Of a stretch of 64,000 nt of DNA, positions 49,229-58,261 are shown piece by piece. Each line of letters starts with the position of its first letter. Within the stretch, counting starts at the first letter, position 1. The stretch covers positions 1,178,001 to 1,242,000 of the forward strand of contig NZ_CP069338.1 in NCBI RefSeq assembly GCF_016859125.1, read 5' to 3'. The DNA is from Archangium violaceum (GTDB lineage: Bacteria > Myxococcota > Myxococcia > Myxococcales > Myxococcaceae). A program made the translations under genes and the position numbers. The notes under the pieces are model-generated. The model was given only the letters and a program-made list of their open reading frames with translations. It made no database searches and was not told the DNA's origin.

Positions 49229-49706
49229 AAGGCCTCTCGAAGCCGGGATCTCGTCTGATGAGCTCCAGGCTCTGCCTCATGCTCTCGTACAGAGGAACAT
49301 CCCGAGGGGCCGCCAGGAAGTGCCGCTCCGCTACGTCTAGCAAGCGCCGTGCGGCGGGCCTGTGCTCCGGGTAGAGCGTCGACCAGCGCGCGAACAGGAT
49401 GGCCACATGGACGCGCCGCTCGACGTTCGAGTACCCCAGCCGCCGGATGCGCTTCAGGGCCCTTCCGAAGTCCGCCCATGGAACCCCCCGCGAGTAGGCC
49501 CCCATCAACAACTCCTCGGCGACGCGACGGCGCGTTTCCAACTGCTCCCAGGAGGTCTCACAGGTGGAGAGCAACCGGCGCTGCAGCACCAGGAACTCAC
49601 GCTCGTACTGGGTATAGGACGCATCCAATAACGACACGTAGAGTCTGGCGAGTGAGTCGGCCCCCTCTCTCCATCTCCGGTGGAAATCCTCTTCTTCCCG
49701 GCTCAT
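49218..49706 (-). CDS. Hypothetical helical protein, candidate immunity partner
   Basis: A 162-residue soluble protein starting at ATG 49704-49706, overlapping the stop of the upstream lipoprotein frame by ATGA. No family is recognised. It is mostly helical and highly charged (SREEEDFHRRWREGADS at the start), with no signal peptide. Tight coupling behind a small Cys-rich lipoprotein resembles myxobacterial lipoprotein toxin-immunity pairs, so a cytoplasmic immunity role is possible but speculative. Its last codons lie within a dispersed repeat. Confidence 0.6.
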   Translation of the reverse strand: MSREEEDFHRRWREGADSLARLYVSLLDASYTQYEREFLVLQRRLLSTCETSWEQLETRRRVAEELLMGAYSRGVPWADFGRALKRIRRLGYSNVERRVHVAILFARWSTLYPEHRPAARRLLDVAERHFLAAPRDVPLYESMRQSLELIRRDPGFERPSRS

Positions 49707-50184
49707 AGGCAAGGTGTTCCGTCCACGTCAGCGGGCCAGACTCCACGGTTGCGCATGCACACATCCCGGCAGGTGAAGCAATGGCTGTGGTTGAACAGTG
49801 GCCCATTCTTCCCCTGAGTGGCGGTGTGCAAGCAGAGGGTGAACTCCTCGTTGCATCTCTTGTTGAACTCCTGCCACGTCAGCTCACCCGTCTTTTCACG
49901 GGTCTGTTCCTCCGCCTTGTCCTTCGGACGTCGTGCGGCTTCTTGCTCTGGAGAGGAGGTGGTGGCCGAGGCTGCACCGGGAGAACCATTTCCTCGCCAG
50001 CAGGGGCAATGCAGTAGGCGGGATTCTGCCGACACGCACTCGACGCCGAATCCAACGTCTGTGCATACCCGTCCCGCCTCGGCCTCGCGCTCGGCACGAC
50101 CGGGGAAGATGCCGTCCCGCATGCACAGACGAGCAGCGGGACAGCCATCACCGACAGGAACGACCGCCGCCTGCCGTTGCCCAT
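49703..50184 (-). CDS. Small Cys-rich lipoprotein, apparently split by a frameshift
   Basis: ATG 50182-50184, with GGAGGGG upstream, opens a frame with a lipoprotein leader (VPLLVCAC) and the segment CRQNPAYCIAPAGEEM, but it degenerates into Arg-rich sequence and stops at 49879. A second frame, shifted by one base, continues with a protein-like Cys-rich C-terminus (ELTWQEFNKRCNEEFTLC, then FTCRDVCMRN) to a stop at 49703. One indel near 49945-49960, in the repetitive CCACCACCTCCTCTCC stretch, would fuse both into a ~160-residue lipoprotein. Either the gene is broken or the read has an error. It follows the giant membrane protein by one base and is coupled to a candidate immunity gene. Confidence 0.5.
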
Positions 50185-50185
50185 G

Positions 50186-53100
50186 TCACCCCTCCCAGGT
50201 GGCCATCATCGCGCGCACCCGCTCGTAGCGCTCCAGCAGCTCGGCGCGCCTGGCGGTGAAGAGCACCATGAAGCCCACCACACCCACGCCCAGCAGGGAG
50301 AGGAAGGCTGCGCCCATGCGGTGGTCCCGGATGCCGAAGCGCGCCAGGTTGGCGAGCACGCACGTCACCAGGAAGGCACTGCCCAGGTACACGTAGGAGC
50401 GGATGCGAAGCGCCATGCCGGCCGCCACGCCCACCAGGCACAGCAGCACGCACAGCAACATGGCCCCACCGTCCTGGAACATGAGCGGCTTCCACGCCCC
50501 GGCCACATAGACGAGGGTGATGGCCAACGCCCGCAGCTTCGCCCGCGTGTCCGGCTCGAGCGCATCGTGGAAGACGCGCAGCAGCACCAGCAATGAGAGC
50601 CCTCCGGGAATGACGTAGTACTGCGGCTCTCCGGAGCCAGTGCCCACCCAGACGAGGAAGAGCGCCGCGTTGAAGGCCCCCACCGACACCAGCGAGGACA
50701 CGCCACGCTGCGAGGGGTGCACGGACAACGCCGCGAAGTGGGCGGCATGGCCCACGAGCAGGGCCGCCACGTACAGGGGCTGGTGCCACGGCGCCGTGAG
50801 CAGGCCCGCCAGGGGGAAGAGGAACGCGCCCCACAGCGCCGGCCGGCGGAAGACGGGCAACCCCGAGCCCTCGCGCATCGCGAAGACGTAGAGGCCGGAG
50901 AAGAGCGCACCGCCCACCAGCGCCACGAGGCTGTCCGCCGTGCCCAGGCCCGAGGCCAGCGCGTGCAGGCGCACCGACAGGTAGCCGAGCACCAGCGTCC
51001 CCTGCGCGAGGAAGGCGGAGGTCTCGTCCTGCTCACGCACGGCGCGGCGCACCAGGGCGAAGAAGAGCACCGCCAGGCAGACACAGTCGACGAGCGCCGC
51101 CACCAGCACTCCGGCGGACCCGGGCACCAGCGCCAGGCCGCCGAGCACCTCCACCATGGCCACCACCGCGAACGAGTGCCCCACGCCCCGGCGCACCCGG
51201 TCGCTCGCGAGGTACAGGGCCGCCGTGGCCAGCAGCGCGCTGAGGGCCCCGAAGAACGGGAGGATGAACTCCGCCCCCCGGCCGGTGGACAGCAGCGCCC
51301 CCACGTGCGCGAGCAGCGCGTGCAACCCCACCAGCGAGGCCACCCACCCCACCACCGCGCGCTCGGGACGCCGGTACACCACCGCCCAGGCTGTCGCGAT
51401 GCCGAACAGGAAGCAGGCCGCCGTGCCCGGGTGCTTCAACTCCCGGAGCCCGAAGAGGGAGAGGAGCGACAACACCCAGCCCGCGTGGTGCAGCGCCGCG
51501 CCCACGTCGACGTCGCGCTCGTCCAGCCACGTGCCCACCATGCACAGCAGGAGCCCCGTGCCACTCACCACCGCGGGCGCCCAGAGCGGAGGCACCGCCG
51601 CGACGAGCACCCCCGCCAACAACGCGGTGGCCACGTTGGCCATGGCCCGCTCGCGCGTCACCACCAACACCAGCGAGGCGAGTCCGGCCAGCAGCGCCAC
51701 CGGCAGGGGCAGCGCACCCGGCCCCAGGTTCATCAGGTGCACCACCACGGGCACTCCCGTGGCCAGCGCGCCCGCCATCCACAGCGGCTCGCTCCACGTG
51801 CCGGGGAGCCCCGGGGACAGGCGCTCGGCCCACCGCGACACGGCGCGCTGGACGCGTCCCACCTGACACAGGGCCGACAGCAACGCCGCGCCGAGCGCCA
51901 CCGCGCCGAAGGCCAGCGCCGACTCCGGACGCCACTCGAGGAAGCCGTGCTCCGGCGTCCTGCCCAGGGAAGCACCGGCGAGCACGAGCACCGAGGCCGT
52001 CAACATCCAGGGCCGCGACAGGAGGAAGGCCCCCACCAGCAGCACCCCGGCCAACAGGGTGATGGCGCCGGGCATGGGCGCGTCCAGCACGAGGGTCCAC
52101 CCACAGAGCGCGAGCGACCCCAACACGGTGACGGGCCGCAGCAACGTGTCCACCGGCGTGCGGAAGAAGGCCCACAGCGCGTCAGGACGGTGGTGTGTGA
52201 GGAAGCCGAGCGCCAGCAACAGGGCGATGGCCACCGGGTGGAGCGGGAAACAGAAGAGCAGCAGACCCACCCCGAGCCCCACGCGCACCGAGGGCCTGGA
52301 CCCGGGCAGCAACACGAGCGAGGCCACGAGGGGTGCGAACACCCACGGACTGGCCTTCGTCTCGGGCACGAGCACCACGCCCACCAACGTCAACGCGCCC
52401 TGCATCCACCCCGACAGTTGACGCGCGGCCGCGTCCTCGTTGCGTCCAAGGAGGAGGACTCGCGCGGACGGCAGGTGCTCCGCGGCCCGCACCACCCCGA
52501 GCGCGAGCAGCGGAAGCGCGCAGGCCCACGGCATGGACTGCCGCGACGGGATGACGAGGAAGAGGGTGAACAGCGGCGCGAGGGCCGCGAAGAAGGGCTG
52601 ACGGTTGGCGCGCGTCCACACCAGGGGCAGCACCACCGCGCCCGCGAGCGTCGGCGGGCTCACCTGGCCGTGAGACCCCACGCATGCCAGGAACAAGAAG
52701 GGAAGCGCGCAGAGACTCGCCGCCAGTGCGAAGCGGCGCTCCCCGGCGAGGTGCCGGAAGGCCGCGCGATGCGACTCGAGGAGGGCGATGAGGCTCAGCA
52801 GCGTGGCCGCCCCCAGCAAGTGCGCGGCCTCGAAGTGCGGGAAGAGATGGACGCAGGCCCACAGCGAGGCGACGACGACGCTGAGGGACGGGTGGAGCGC
52901 ACGCGCGGTGAGCAGGGCCGTGAAGGCGACTCCGAGCGAGAGCGGGTACGGCTGATTCCCGCGTGCCGCCAGCACCGCCACCACGGGATACACGAGCGCC
53001 ACGAGACCCGCGGTGAAGGTGCTCGCGCTCCGGCCCCAGCGCGCGGCGGCCACCGAGGCCCCCAGCGCCCAGGGGAGGAAGAGGGCCACGGACAGGGCCG

Positions 53101-55615
53101 GCGTCATCCACGGCCAGACGGAGAAGGCGCCCACCGGAGGCAGGAGCGCGAAGCCCGCGAGCAAGACCGCGAGCGGACGCACCCCGGGCGTGACACGCGA
53201 GGCCACGGCCACGGCGGCGGCGGCCAGGAGCACGATGACGCCGAACCAGGGCACCTGGATGGACAGGCCCCAGACGAAGGCCAGGAGGGCATACGCGACC
53301 CCGGACCAGCCGAGCAGCCGCGCGCGGCCCCCGAGCCACCCCAGGAAGGCGAGCCCCAACGCCGAGACGGTGAGCGCCAGGGGCACCCACGAGGGTTCGA
53401 CGAGACTGGCGAGCTTGGGCACCACGGCCGCTGCCACGAAGCCGGCGACGGCGAGCAGATACGGATTGGCCAGGTTCCACGCCACGAGGACCCCGGCGGC
53501 ACCGCAGAGCACCATGCCCATCAACGCGGACCCATGGGCACCCGCCTGGAGGCCGTGAACGAAGCCCACGGACGCGAGCCACCCCACCGCGGTGCTGAAG
53601 GTGAGGCACGTGCGCCGGGTGCAGACGAGCGACAGCGCGGCGAACACGAGCGCCACCCCACCGCACACCATCGAGGCCACCGCGGGACCGAAGAGGATCC
53701 GGGCGGAGAACGAGAGAAGGAAGGTGAGCGCGGCGCCGACAATGGACAGGTAGAGGCGCTCGAAGAACAGCCCGCTGGCCACGCAGACGACGGTGAGCCC
53801 GAGCGCGGTCCAGAAGGCCGGACGCTGGTCGGCGCCCGCGTGCCCGAGGAGGGCGAAGAGGACGCTGGCGACGGCGGTGGAGCGCAGGAGCACCTCGGCG
53901 CTCGCCTCGTCACGCGCCGAGGGGGACTGTTCCGCGCGGTGACGCAACCACCCGGCGAGGACGACACCCGCGAGCACGAAGGGCACGGCCGAGAGCGCGC
54001 CGTAGTGGAACGGAAGCCTCCCCGACACGGGGTAGCCGAGCGAGGCCTTGAGCGAGTCGAGCAGGGCCCGCACGACGCCCGGGACGAGCTGACCCGAGGA
54101 GGAATAGGAGAAGTACGCGCCGGCATAGACGAGGTACAGCCAACGCACCCGGAACAGCTCGCCACGGGAGAGCCCGAACAGGGTCCAGGTGAAGGTGGCC
54201 GCGGTGAGGAAGAAGGACGGGGGCGAGCCCGTGGCCGCGAGCACGAGACAGACCACCTGGAGCGAGGCGACGCCGACCGAGAGCGAATCCGCGGCCTCGT
54301 GGGGCGGCAGCCGGCGGAAACCGAGACTCGCGGCGAGCAGGAACGCGAGGAACGGAGCGTAGCTGCCAAGGGAGAGGGGCACCCCGGCGGCGGAGAGGGC
54401 CAGGTGCAGGCGCACCCCGTAGAGCAGCAACAGGTACAGGGGCGCGGCCAGTGCGAAGCCGAGCGCCTTGCGACTCCGGGGCTCGGGGACGGGCCGGCGG
54501 GAGAGCGCGAAGAAGAGGGCGCAGGGCAATACGTCGAGCCAGAACGCGGGAGCACCGAGACGCGCGAGGAGCGTCGCGAGCCCCATCATCAACGTGGTGC
54601 CGAGCAGCGCGAGCTGGACGATGGGACGAGAGGGCGCGTCGAAGGATTCGGCGGGCTTGCGGACGAGGGCGGCGGCACCCACGGACCAGGCGAGGAGCAA
54701 CGGAAGGAGGAGCGCGAGCGGAACCCCGTCCAGACTGAGGCTGTCGAGAGGCCCTAGCGCGACACCCGCGAGCGGAGCGACGGCGGCGCCGATGAGACCG
54801 AGGATGCGACCGGCACCGGCGAGGGTCTCGCGGCGGGCGAGCAGGGCTCCGCAGACGGAGAAGGCGGCGGAGTAGCCCGCGGTCATGCCGAAGACGACGA
54901 GCGAGCGGGAGAAGGAAGTGAGCCCGGCCCAACTATCGAAGGCGAGGTAGAGGGAGCCAGCGACGATGAGGAAGGCGCCGATGAACCAACCGATGCTCTC
55001 GTAGAGGAAGGGGCGCCAGACGGTGTCCCAGGTGGAGACCTCCTCGACGATGCGAGCGGTGACGGTGCGAGGAGCGGGAGCCTCGAAGAGGGGCTCGGTG
55101 ACAACAGGAGGAACCACCCCCTCTCCCTCTGGGAGAGGGCCGGGGTGAGGGTAGAGGGGAACCTCGACCTGCTCTGGAGAACCCTGAAATTCCCCGGCCT
55201 CCACCGGGGGAACGGCGTGCACGACCTCCGGCACCGCGGGCGAGACCTCCGGAGGACTCACGGGAGCACTCACGCCGTCCTGTTCGCCCAGGGTCCCAGC
55301 GGGCTCGGCAACCGCGGCGGGAGCCACCGGGTCCGCGGGAGCCACCGCGACCGCTGGAGCCACCGCGTCCGCGGGAGACTCAGCGAGCACGGAGAGCAGG
55401 ATGCGAGCCTGCCGCTCATAGCGCTGGGTCAGATAGGTCCGAGCACCCTTGGGGACATATGTGGAGTCCCACTCCTTCATCTCCGCGAGGAGGAAGTGGA
55501 CGTGGTCGAGCTCTCGTTCGAGGACTTCGCGAGGACGCGGTGCCATGGCCTTGCCACACGCGGCGCAGAAGCGAAGTCCGCCGAGACGCTCCTGGCGGCA
55601 GGACGAGCAGTACAT
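50186..55615 (-). CDS. Giant polytopic membrane protein with N-terminal zinc ribbon
   Basis: A 1,809-residue protein. ATG 55613-55615 is chosen because it directly precedes a zinc ribbon (C3, C6, C17, C20); ATG 55642 is possible. Residues ~75-220 form a cytoplasmic linker rich in Ala, Pro and Val, including a section encoded by a REP-like palindrome. From about residue 225 to the end the protein is an almost unbroken series of hydrophobic segments, probably more than forty, with short charged loops. This recalls the DUF2339/DUF2157-type multispanning proteins but is far longer. Function unknown. Its stop lies one base before the next ATG, so it heads an operon with a lipoprotein gene. The long frame opposite it (50717-54757) is a shadow. 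Confidence 0.8.
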   Translation of the reverse strand: MYCSSCRQERLGGLRFCAACGKAMAPRPREVLERELDHVHFLLAEMKEWDSTYVPKGARTYLTQRYERQARILLSVLAESPADAVAPAVAVAPADPVAPAAVAEPAGTLGEQDGVSAPVSPPEVSPAVPEVVHAVPPVEAGEFQGSPEQVEVPLYPHPGPLPEGEGVVPPVVTEPLFEAPAPRTVTARIVEEVSTWDTVWRPFLYESIGWFIGAFLIVAGSLYLAFDSWAGLTSFSRSLVVFGMTAGYSAAFSVCGALLARRETLAGAGRILGLIGAAVAPLAGVALGPLDSLSLDGVPLALLLPLLLAWSVGAAALVRKPAESFDAPSRPIVQLALLGTTLMMGLATLLARLGAPAFWLDVLPCALFFALSRRPVPEPRSRKALGFALAAPLYLLLLYGVRLHLALSAAGVPLSLGSYAPFLAFLLAASLGFRRLPPHEAADSLSVGVASLQVVCLVLAATGSPPSFFLTAATFTWTLFGLSRGELFRVRWLYLVYAGAYFSYSSSGQLVPGVVRALLDSLKASLGYPVSGRLPFHYGALSAVPFVLAGVVLAGWLRHRAEQSPSARDEASAEVLLRSTAVASVLFALLGHAGADQRPAFWTALGLTVVCVASGLFFERLYLSIVGAALTFLLSFSARILFGPAVASMVCGGVALVFAALSLVCTRRTCLTFSTAVGWLASVGFVHGLQAGAHGSALMGMVLCGAAGVLVAWNLANPYLLAVAGFVAAAVVPKLASLVEPSWVPLALTVSALGLAFLGWLGGRARLLGWSGVAYALLAFVWGLSIQVPWFGVIVLLAAAAVAVASRVTPGVRPLAVLLAGFALLPPVGAFSVWPWMTPALSVALFLPWALGASVAAARWGRSASTFTAGLVALVYPVVAVLAARGNQPYPLSLGVAFTALLTARALHPSLSVVVASLWACVHLFPHFEAAHLLGAATLLSLIALLESHRAAFRHLAGERRFALAASLCALPFLFLACVGSHGQVSPPTLAGAVVLPLVWTRANRQPFFAALAPLFTLFLVIPSRQSMPWACALPLLALGVVRAAEHLPSARVLLLGRNEDAAARQLSGWMQGALTLVGVVLVPETKASPWVFAPLVASLVLLPGSRPSVRVGLGVGLLLFCFPLHPVAIALLLALGFLTHHRPDALWAFFRTPVDTLLRPVTVLGSLALCGWTLVLDAPMPGAITLLAGVLLVGAFLLSRPWMLTASVLVLAGASLGRTPEHGFLEWRPESALAFGAVALGAALLSALCQVGRVQRAVSRWAERLSPGLPGTWSEPLWMAGALATGVPVVVHLMNLGPGALPLPVALLAGLASLVLVVTRERAMANVATALLAGVLVAAVPPLWAPAVVSGTGLLLCMVGTWLDERDVDVGAALHHAGWVLSLLSLFGLRELKHPGTAACFLFGIATAWAVVYRRPERAVVGWVASLVGLHALLAHVGALLSTGRGAEFILPFFGALSALLATAALYLASDRVRRGVGHSFAVVAMVEVLGGLALVPGSAGVLVAALVDCVCLAVLFFALVRRAVREQDETSAFLAQGTLVLGYLSVRLHALASGLGTADSLVALVGGALFSGLYVFAMREGSGLPVFRRPALWGAFLFPLAGLLTAPWHQPLYVAALLVGHAAHFAALSVHPSQRGVSSLVSVGAFNAALFLVWVGTGSGEPQYYVIPGGLSLLVLLRVFHDALEPDTRAKLRALAITLVYVAGAWKPLMFQDGGAMLLCVLLCLVGVAAGMALRIRSYVYLGSAFLVTCVLANLARFGIRDHRMGAAFLSLLGVGVVGFMVLFTARRAELLERYERVRAMMATWEG
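55117..55159. repeat. REP-like palindrome inside a coding sequence
   Basis: CCCTCTCCC (55119-55127) and GGGAGAGGG (55131-55139) form a perfect 9-bp palindrome with a 3-bp centre, followed by CCGGGGTGAGGG. This resembles an intergenic REP-like repeat common in bacteria. Here it is in frame and encodes PHPGPLPEGEG in the linker of the giant membrane protein. Confidence 0.7.
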
Positions 55616-55762
55616 GTTGGGTGAGGCCCCTACAACGACCATGCCGGGCGAGAGGCCCAGGAAAATGAGGAACTTGGACCTCGGGGTGCCACCCGTACGA
55701 CGCGGTGCGCCCAAGTTCATGTGCATGCTACTGCACAAGGGAACACGGGCGCACGGGGGCGC

Positions 55763-57223
55763 CTAGGCCCAGGCCCAACCCACGTGCCCATCCGGGCGGA
55801 GCAGGAGTCCGCTCAGCCCGCGGAGCTCCTCGCGGTCATCGCCCAAACGGGCCTGAACGACGTTCGTCCACTCCCTCCACGCCGGGTCCAACTGAACGGC
55901 GGGTCCGTGGCCACCTCGGAGCTGCAACAACAACCACTTCCCCTCGTGCATGAAGGAATAGAGCCTCTTCACGACCCCATCGAGCAGCTTCAGCTCCAGG
56001 TCGGGGAGCCGCTTGCCGGTCAACGCCGTCACGAGCCCGCCCTCGAACCGGGGGGCAGGCACCTCCAGGTCCGGATAGACCACGTCCATGGCCCCCAGAC
56101 GCTCCGCCAGGGAGCGGTTCAGGGCCGGGTCCTTCAAGAAGCCCGACAGCATGTCGCGCAAGGCCAGGACGGACGGTGAGCAGGCCATGAGGGCGGTCTG
56201 CGCCTCCGTGTTGCGCGTGAGCGCATGGCCCACCGGGTAGCGCTCCCGGTGGTAGCTCTCGAGCAGCGACAGCGGAGCCCGCTCCCGCAGCACGCCGGCG
56301 AGCTTCCAGCCGAGATTCATGGCGTCCTGCAAGCCGACATTGAGGCCCTGCCCTCCAGCGGGGAAGTGGATATGCGCGGCATCGCCGGCGAGCAGGACGC
56401 GGCCGGACCTGTAGGTTTCGGCGATCCGCGTCTCATTGCCAAAGCGAGACAGCCACTGGGGGTCCCTCATCCCGAGGTCGGTGCCGCAAATCCTGGTGAC
56501 GCTCCGCCGCAGCTCGTCGAGGGTGACGCTCTCCTTGACCGGCACCTGCATGCGCTCGGGGTCGAAGAGGATGACCCGGTGGATGCCGGGGCCGAGCGGG
56601 ACGATCATGATGCCGCCCCGGGGGTTGATGGTGGAGAAGGCGGGCGTCGAGGGGGGCTCGGCGAGGACCACGTCGCCCAGCATGGCGGTGACCGTGGTGT
56701 CCGTGCCCACGAAGCCGATCCCCGCGAGTTGCCGGACGATGCTGCGCGCTCCATCCGCGCCAACCACATAACGCGCGCGGCAGCGGAAGGCCTGACCCGA
56801 GGCCGAGCCGACGAGGTCCACACCTTCGGCGTCCTGCCGCATCTCCCGAATCTCGTATCCGCGCCGGATGTCCACCCCGAGCGCACGGGCGCGCTCCTCG
56901 AGCAGCGTCTCGGTGACGACCTGGGAGATGAACAGCGTGAACTTGAAGGTCGTGTCGAGCGCCGAGAAGTCGAGCCGTGTATCGAGCATGCCGAAGTGGC
57001 CGGTCGGCACGGGCTTGCCGCGCTCCAGGAAGGGCCCCTCCCATCCGCGCAGCGCCAGGACCTCGAGCGAGCGCGGATGGAGCGTCAATGCGCGCGATTG
57101 CTGGACCGGCGCATCCCTGCGCTCGAACACCGTCACGGCAATGCCCGCCAGGGCCAATTCACAGGCAAGCATCAACCCGGTCGGACCACCGCCAACGACC
57201 GCGACCTCGATGACATCCTTCAT
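55763..57223 (-). CDS. FAD-dependent aromatic monooxygenase
   Basis: A 486-residue flavoprotein hydroxylase of the PheA/TfdB and polyketide hydroxylase type. ATG 57221-57223 follows GGAG. Motifs: GGGPTGL for ADP binding near residue 11, the NADPH/FAD motif VVGADGARS, and RVLLAGDAAHIHFPAGGQGLN for the flavin ribityl group. The C-terminal thioredoxin-like domain (~370-486) ends in LLLRPDGHVGWAWA, as in this family. Substrate unknown; an aromatic or polyketide compound is expected. It is divergent from an AraC regulator across 101 bp, which probably controls it. Confidence 0.88.
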   Translation of the reverse strand: MKDVIEVAVVGGGPTGLMLACELALAGIAVTVFERRDAPVQQSRALTLHPRSLEVLALRGWEGPFLERGKPVPTGHFGMLDTRLDFSALDTTFKFTLFISQVVTETLLEERARALGVDIRRGYEIREMRQDAEGVDLVGSASGQAFRCRARYVVGADGARSIVRQLAGIGFVGTDTTVTAMLGDVVLAEPPSTPAFSTINPRGGIMIVPLGPGIHRVILFDPERMQVPVKESVTLDELRRSVTRICGTDLGMRDPQWLSRFGNETRIAETYRSGRVLLAGDAAHIHFPAGGQGLNVGLQDAMNLGWKLAGVLRERAPLSLLESYHRERYPVGHALTRNTEAQTALMACSPSVLALRDMLSGFLKDPALNRSLAERLGAMDVVYPDLEVPAPRFEGGLVTALTGKRLPDLELKLLDGVVKRLYSFMHEGKWLLLQLRGGHGPAVQLDPAWREWTNVVQARLGDDREELRGLSGLLLRPDGHVGWAWA

Positions 57224-57324
57224 GCTGGAGCTCCATGGCAATGATTGTTCATGCATCACCATAGGGTTGGGCATGTCTGGCGTGGTAACGTCATCCTGCC
57301 AAAGAATACCGACCTTCCGCCAAC

Positions 57325-58131
57325 ATGTCGAAGCCGAGTGAGCACATCATCGCCGCCATCGAGCGCCCGGACGACCCGGCGCTCATCGCCATTCCCATCC
57401 ACTCGGGCCAGGAGCCCGAGCTCGCCCGGCACCGCCATGCGCGGGGACAGCTGTTCTCCATCGAGAACGGGCTGCTGGTGGTGCATACCTCACGCGGCAA
57501 TTGGCTCATGCCGCCGGGAATGGCCGGCTGGATTCCTCCCGGCACATGGCACTCGGCGCAGTGGTACGGCCCGACGCGCGGCTGGAGTGTCTATGTCTCG
57601 GCCCGGGCCTGTGACCGGCTCCCCGGGGAAGCCCGTGTCGTGCGCATGTCCCGGGTGCTGGAGGCCATCGTCGAGCGCGCCACGGACTGGGAGCCCGGCG
57701 CGCCGCTCGGCCCGGCCCAGGCCCGCCTGGCGGAGGTCGCCATCGACGAGCTCCAGGTGGCGGAAGAGGAGCTGGCACTGCGCCTGCCCATGCCTCGGGA
57801 GCGGCGGCTCGCCGCCATCGCCCGGGTGCTCCTCGCGAACCCCGCCGATGCGAGAAGCATGGGAGCCCTGGCCTCCTGGGCGGGCATCAGCGAGCGGTCC
57901 CTGACGCGCCACTTCAAGCAGGAGACGGGCATGACCTTCGTGCACTGGCGGCAGCAGGCGAAGCTGGCACGCGCCCTGGAACTGCTGTCGGAGGGGGAGC
58001 CGGTCGGGAACGTGGCCTTTTCCCTGGGCTACGAGAGCGTGAGCGCGTTCATCGCCATGTTCAGACGGTTCCTCGGCACGACTCCAGCCCAGTGCATGGC
58101 CGGGCGGCGCGACCCGAAGACGAGGAGATAG
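57325..58131 (+). CDS. AraC-family transcriptional regulator
   Basis: A 268-residue regulator starting at ATG 57325. The N-terminal cupin-like domain has HRHARGQLFSIENG, and the C-terminal double helix-turn-helix (~168-260) has GALASWAGISERSLTRHF and GNVAFSLGYESVSAFIAMFR. It is divergent from the flavin monooxygenase gene, with a shared 101-bp promoter region, so it likely activates that gene in response to its substrate. Confidence 0.88.
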   Translation: MSKPSEHIIAAIERPDDPALIAIPIHSGQEPELARHRHARGQLFSIENGLLVVHTSRGNWLMPPGMAGWIPPGTWHSAQWYGPTRGWSVYVSARACDRLPGEARVVRMSRVLEAIVERATDWEPGAPLGPAQARLAEVAIDELQVAEEELALRLPMPRERRLAAIARVLLANPADARSMGALASWAGISERSLTRHFKQETGMTFVHWRQQAKLARALELLSEGEPVGNVAFSLGYESVSAFIAMFRRFLGTTPAQCMAGRRDPKTRR

Positions 58132-58261
58132 CGGGAGCGCAGGAAGCAGGACCCCCGAGGGGCGAGCGGGCAACTCCGCGCGCGCCTCCAACGGGTCACG
58201 CGAGGCTGGAGGTACACGGACGGTGCTGGCATGCTGCGCCCCTTTTCACGGGGGGCTCCTC

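Noticed and set aside
50717-54757. 1,346-codon open frame on the plus strand
   Set aside because: Arg/Gly/Glu/His-rich shadow of the giant membrane protein encoded on the opposite strand.
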